This document shows, in pieces, positions 63,097 through 64,000 of a DNA stretch of 64,000 nt. Origin of the DNA: Clostridiales bacterium (lineage in GTDB: Bacteria > Bacillota > Clostridia > Lachnospirales > Lachnospiraceae). A program made the position numbers and the translations under genes. Every line of letters starts with the position of its first letter. Positions within the stretch are counted from its first letter, which is position 1. Below the pieces are notes generated by a model. That model was given only the letters and a program-made list of their open reading frames with translations, was not told the DNA's origin and did not search any database. The stretch is taken from contig JAATFT010000051.1 of the NCBI GenBank assembly GCA_015655075.1, forward strand, positions 1-64,000, read 5' to 3'.

Positions 63097-63447
63097 ATGT
63101 TATTTTTATGTTATCCTAAGTGTACTACCTGCCAGCGGGCAAAAAAGTGGCTGGACGATAATAAAATTTTATATGAAATTCGCGATATTAAGCTGGAACG
63201 GCCGGACTATAGTGAAATAAAATCGTGGCATGAGAGAAGCGGCTTACCTCTGAAAAGGTTTTTTAATACCAGCGGGCTGCTTTATAAAGAAATGGAGCTT
63301 AAGGATAAACTTCCCGGTATGGATGAGGAAGATCAGCTTAAGCTTCTGGCAGGGTCCGGAATGTTGGTGAAACGTCCTGTTCTTGTAACCGAAAATCAGA
63401 TTCTGGTTGGATTTAAACAAAGTGAATGGGAACGGATATTGCTTTAA
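63097..63447 (+). CDS. ArsC/Spx-family thioredoxin-fold protein
   Basis: This encodes 116 residues from the ATG at 63097 behind AAGGAGAAGG; the longer frame has no site. CYPKCTTCQRAKKWLDDN carries the CxxC redox motif (CTTC) near the N-terminus, and KRPVLVTENQILVGFKQSEW is the typical C-terminal region. It belongs to the YffB/arsenate reductase-like family. True arsenate reductase activity is not implied, as no ars genes adjoin. It is cytoplasmic. Confidence 0.88.
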   Translation: MLFLCYPKCTTCQRAKKWLDDNKILYEIRDIKLERPDYSEIKSWHERSGLPLKRFFNTSGLLYKEMELKDKLPGMDEEDQLKLLAGSGMLVKRPVLVTENQILVGFKQSEWERILL

Positions 63448-63524
63448 AAGGTAATGGGTTAAACAGATTTTTCCATTAACATGTCTAGGTTAATTTAACA
63501 CGTTAATTTTTTGAGCTTGTTACA

Positions 63525-63641
63525 GGACTGTTGCAAAATTTTAAGGTTATCTGACTTACAGCCGAAATTTGGTTATATTTCTTGATTCATACGGGATATA
63601 CCATAAATTCCTCCATAATGTTATGAATTCTGCAACGGCCC
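63525..63641. repeat. Hairpin-ended repeat related to 60947-61001
   Basis: GGACTGTTGCAAAATT (63525-63540) and AATTCTGCAACGGCCC (63626-63641) are near-complements. The CTGTTGCAAAAT arm is shared with the hairpin at 60947. It lies between convergent genes and may double as a terminator. Confidence 0.5.
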
Positions 63642-63648
63642 CGAAAAC

Positions 63649-64000
63649 TTAAATTTCTGAAAAAACTTCTCCCAGGCCGCATTGCAGGAGCAGGCCGGCA
63701 CGAGAATCATAAGGTGTGGAGGTTTTATTGATCAACACCAGACGGCTGCCGGTATAATAGTTTATAAATCCGGCCGCGGGATATACGGACAGGGAGGTGC
63801 CCCCTACAATCAGCATATCAGCGGAGGCAATGGCTTTGGCCGACTGATTCATCACTTCTTCGTCGAGGGCTTCTTCATAAAGGACCACATCAGGTTTGAT
63901 AAGGCCGCCGCAGTCGCAATGAGGAATGGAAGCGGCATTTAAAATGCTGTTAATATCGTGGAATTTGCCGCATTTTATACAATGATTTCTGTGTACGGAA
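63649..64000 (-). CDS. cobB: NAD-dependent protein deacylase (sirtuin), C-terminal part
   Basis: The frame is open to the right edge of the window; about 117 residues are visible. The zinc site is present as CIKCGK and, after about 20 residues, CDCGG. GGLIKPDVVLYEEALD follows, then the NAD-binding IVGGTSLSVYPAAGF. These are hallmarks of bacterial Sir2/CobB, which removes acyl groups from lysine using NAD. The catalytic His domain lies outside the window. Confidence 0.9.
   Translation of the reverse strand, partial: SVHRNHCIKCGKFHDINSILNAASIPHCDCGGLIKPDVVLYEEALDEEVMNQSAKAIASADMLIVGGTSLSVYPAAGFINYYTGSRLVLINKTSTPYDSRAGLLLQCGLGEVFSEI

Noticed and set aside
63097-63447. Arsenic-resistance operon suggested by ArsC-like and ArsR-like genes
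   Set aside because: The two are 9 kb apart, no arsenite pump is present, and ArsC-like proteins of the YffB/Spx type are not resistance genes.
1-64000. CRISPR arrays, rRNA and tRNA genes
   Set aside because: No regularly spaced repeats, rRNA segments or cloverleaf-like tRNA sequences were noticed by eye. tRNAscan and CRISPR tools would be decisive.

Overview
The window reads as one stretch of chromosome from a low-to-moderate GC, anaerobic, spore-forming Firmicute. It is most likely a clostridial Lachnospiraceae-type genome. This rests on gene content: the [FeFe]-hydrogenase maturase HydF with a linked aspartase-family enzyme, a PdaA-type spore-cortex deacetylase, GTP-type PEP carboxykinase, DUF5685/J-domain and SatD/DUF3307 operons, many ABC exporters and strong AGGAGG-type ribosome binding sites. 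No rRNA, tRNA, CRISPR array or intact transposase gene was seen.

Layout. 0-5 kb is accessory and AT-rich. It holds the C-terminal end of a probable polymorphic toxin with its immunity gene, a non-coding stretch with palindromes and repeated TGACCCC boxes, a secreted triple-repeat protein, an HSL-type esterase and gene fossils. 5-9.2 kb is a three-gene module of BspA-type LRR protein, degenerate metallopeptidase-VWA protein and MoxR-like AAA+ ATPase. 9.5-19 kb is mostly housekeeping: CBS protein, Hsp20, deacetylases, aspartase-like enzyme and HydF, EamA transporter, PanE-like reductase, PdaA and RarA. 19-24 kb has a VanRS-like two-component system, a Gfo/Idh oxidoreductase, the fossil of a BlaI-type repressor with its operator intact, and a LacI regulator. 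24.3-31.4 kb carries four consecutive ABC exporter half-transporters forming two heterodimeric pairs. 31.5-40.7 kb has the DUF5685-DnaJ-membrane operon, SodA, PckG, a MarR/MFS pair, and amt-glnK behind a leader that looks like a transcription attenuator. 41-53 kb holds a phosphodiesterase, an AEC transporter, a parallel beta-helix protein, a deacetylase, a multicopper oxidase, a GNAT enzyme, a beta-sandwich/lipase pair, a four-EF-hand protein and a second two-component system. 53.5-56.2 kb is a redox cluster (ArsR, nitroreductase, Old Yellow Enzyme). 56.5-58.6 kb is a SatD/DUF3307 pair behind four copies of a 20-bp palindrome. The end has a lipoprotein flavin reductase, a decayed second beta-helix gene, a small membrane protein, an ArsC-like protein and the end of a sirtuin gene.

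The strongest structural theme is a family of about 162-bp, TA-flanked, hairpin-forming MITE-like repeats. There are five full copies, one internally deleted copy and one solo end. One copy has a second element nested at its end, and that second element supplies the last codons and the stop of hydF. Two other hairpin-element families are also present. All functions are inferred from sequence motifs by eye; no database search was run.
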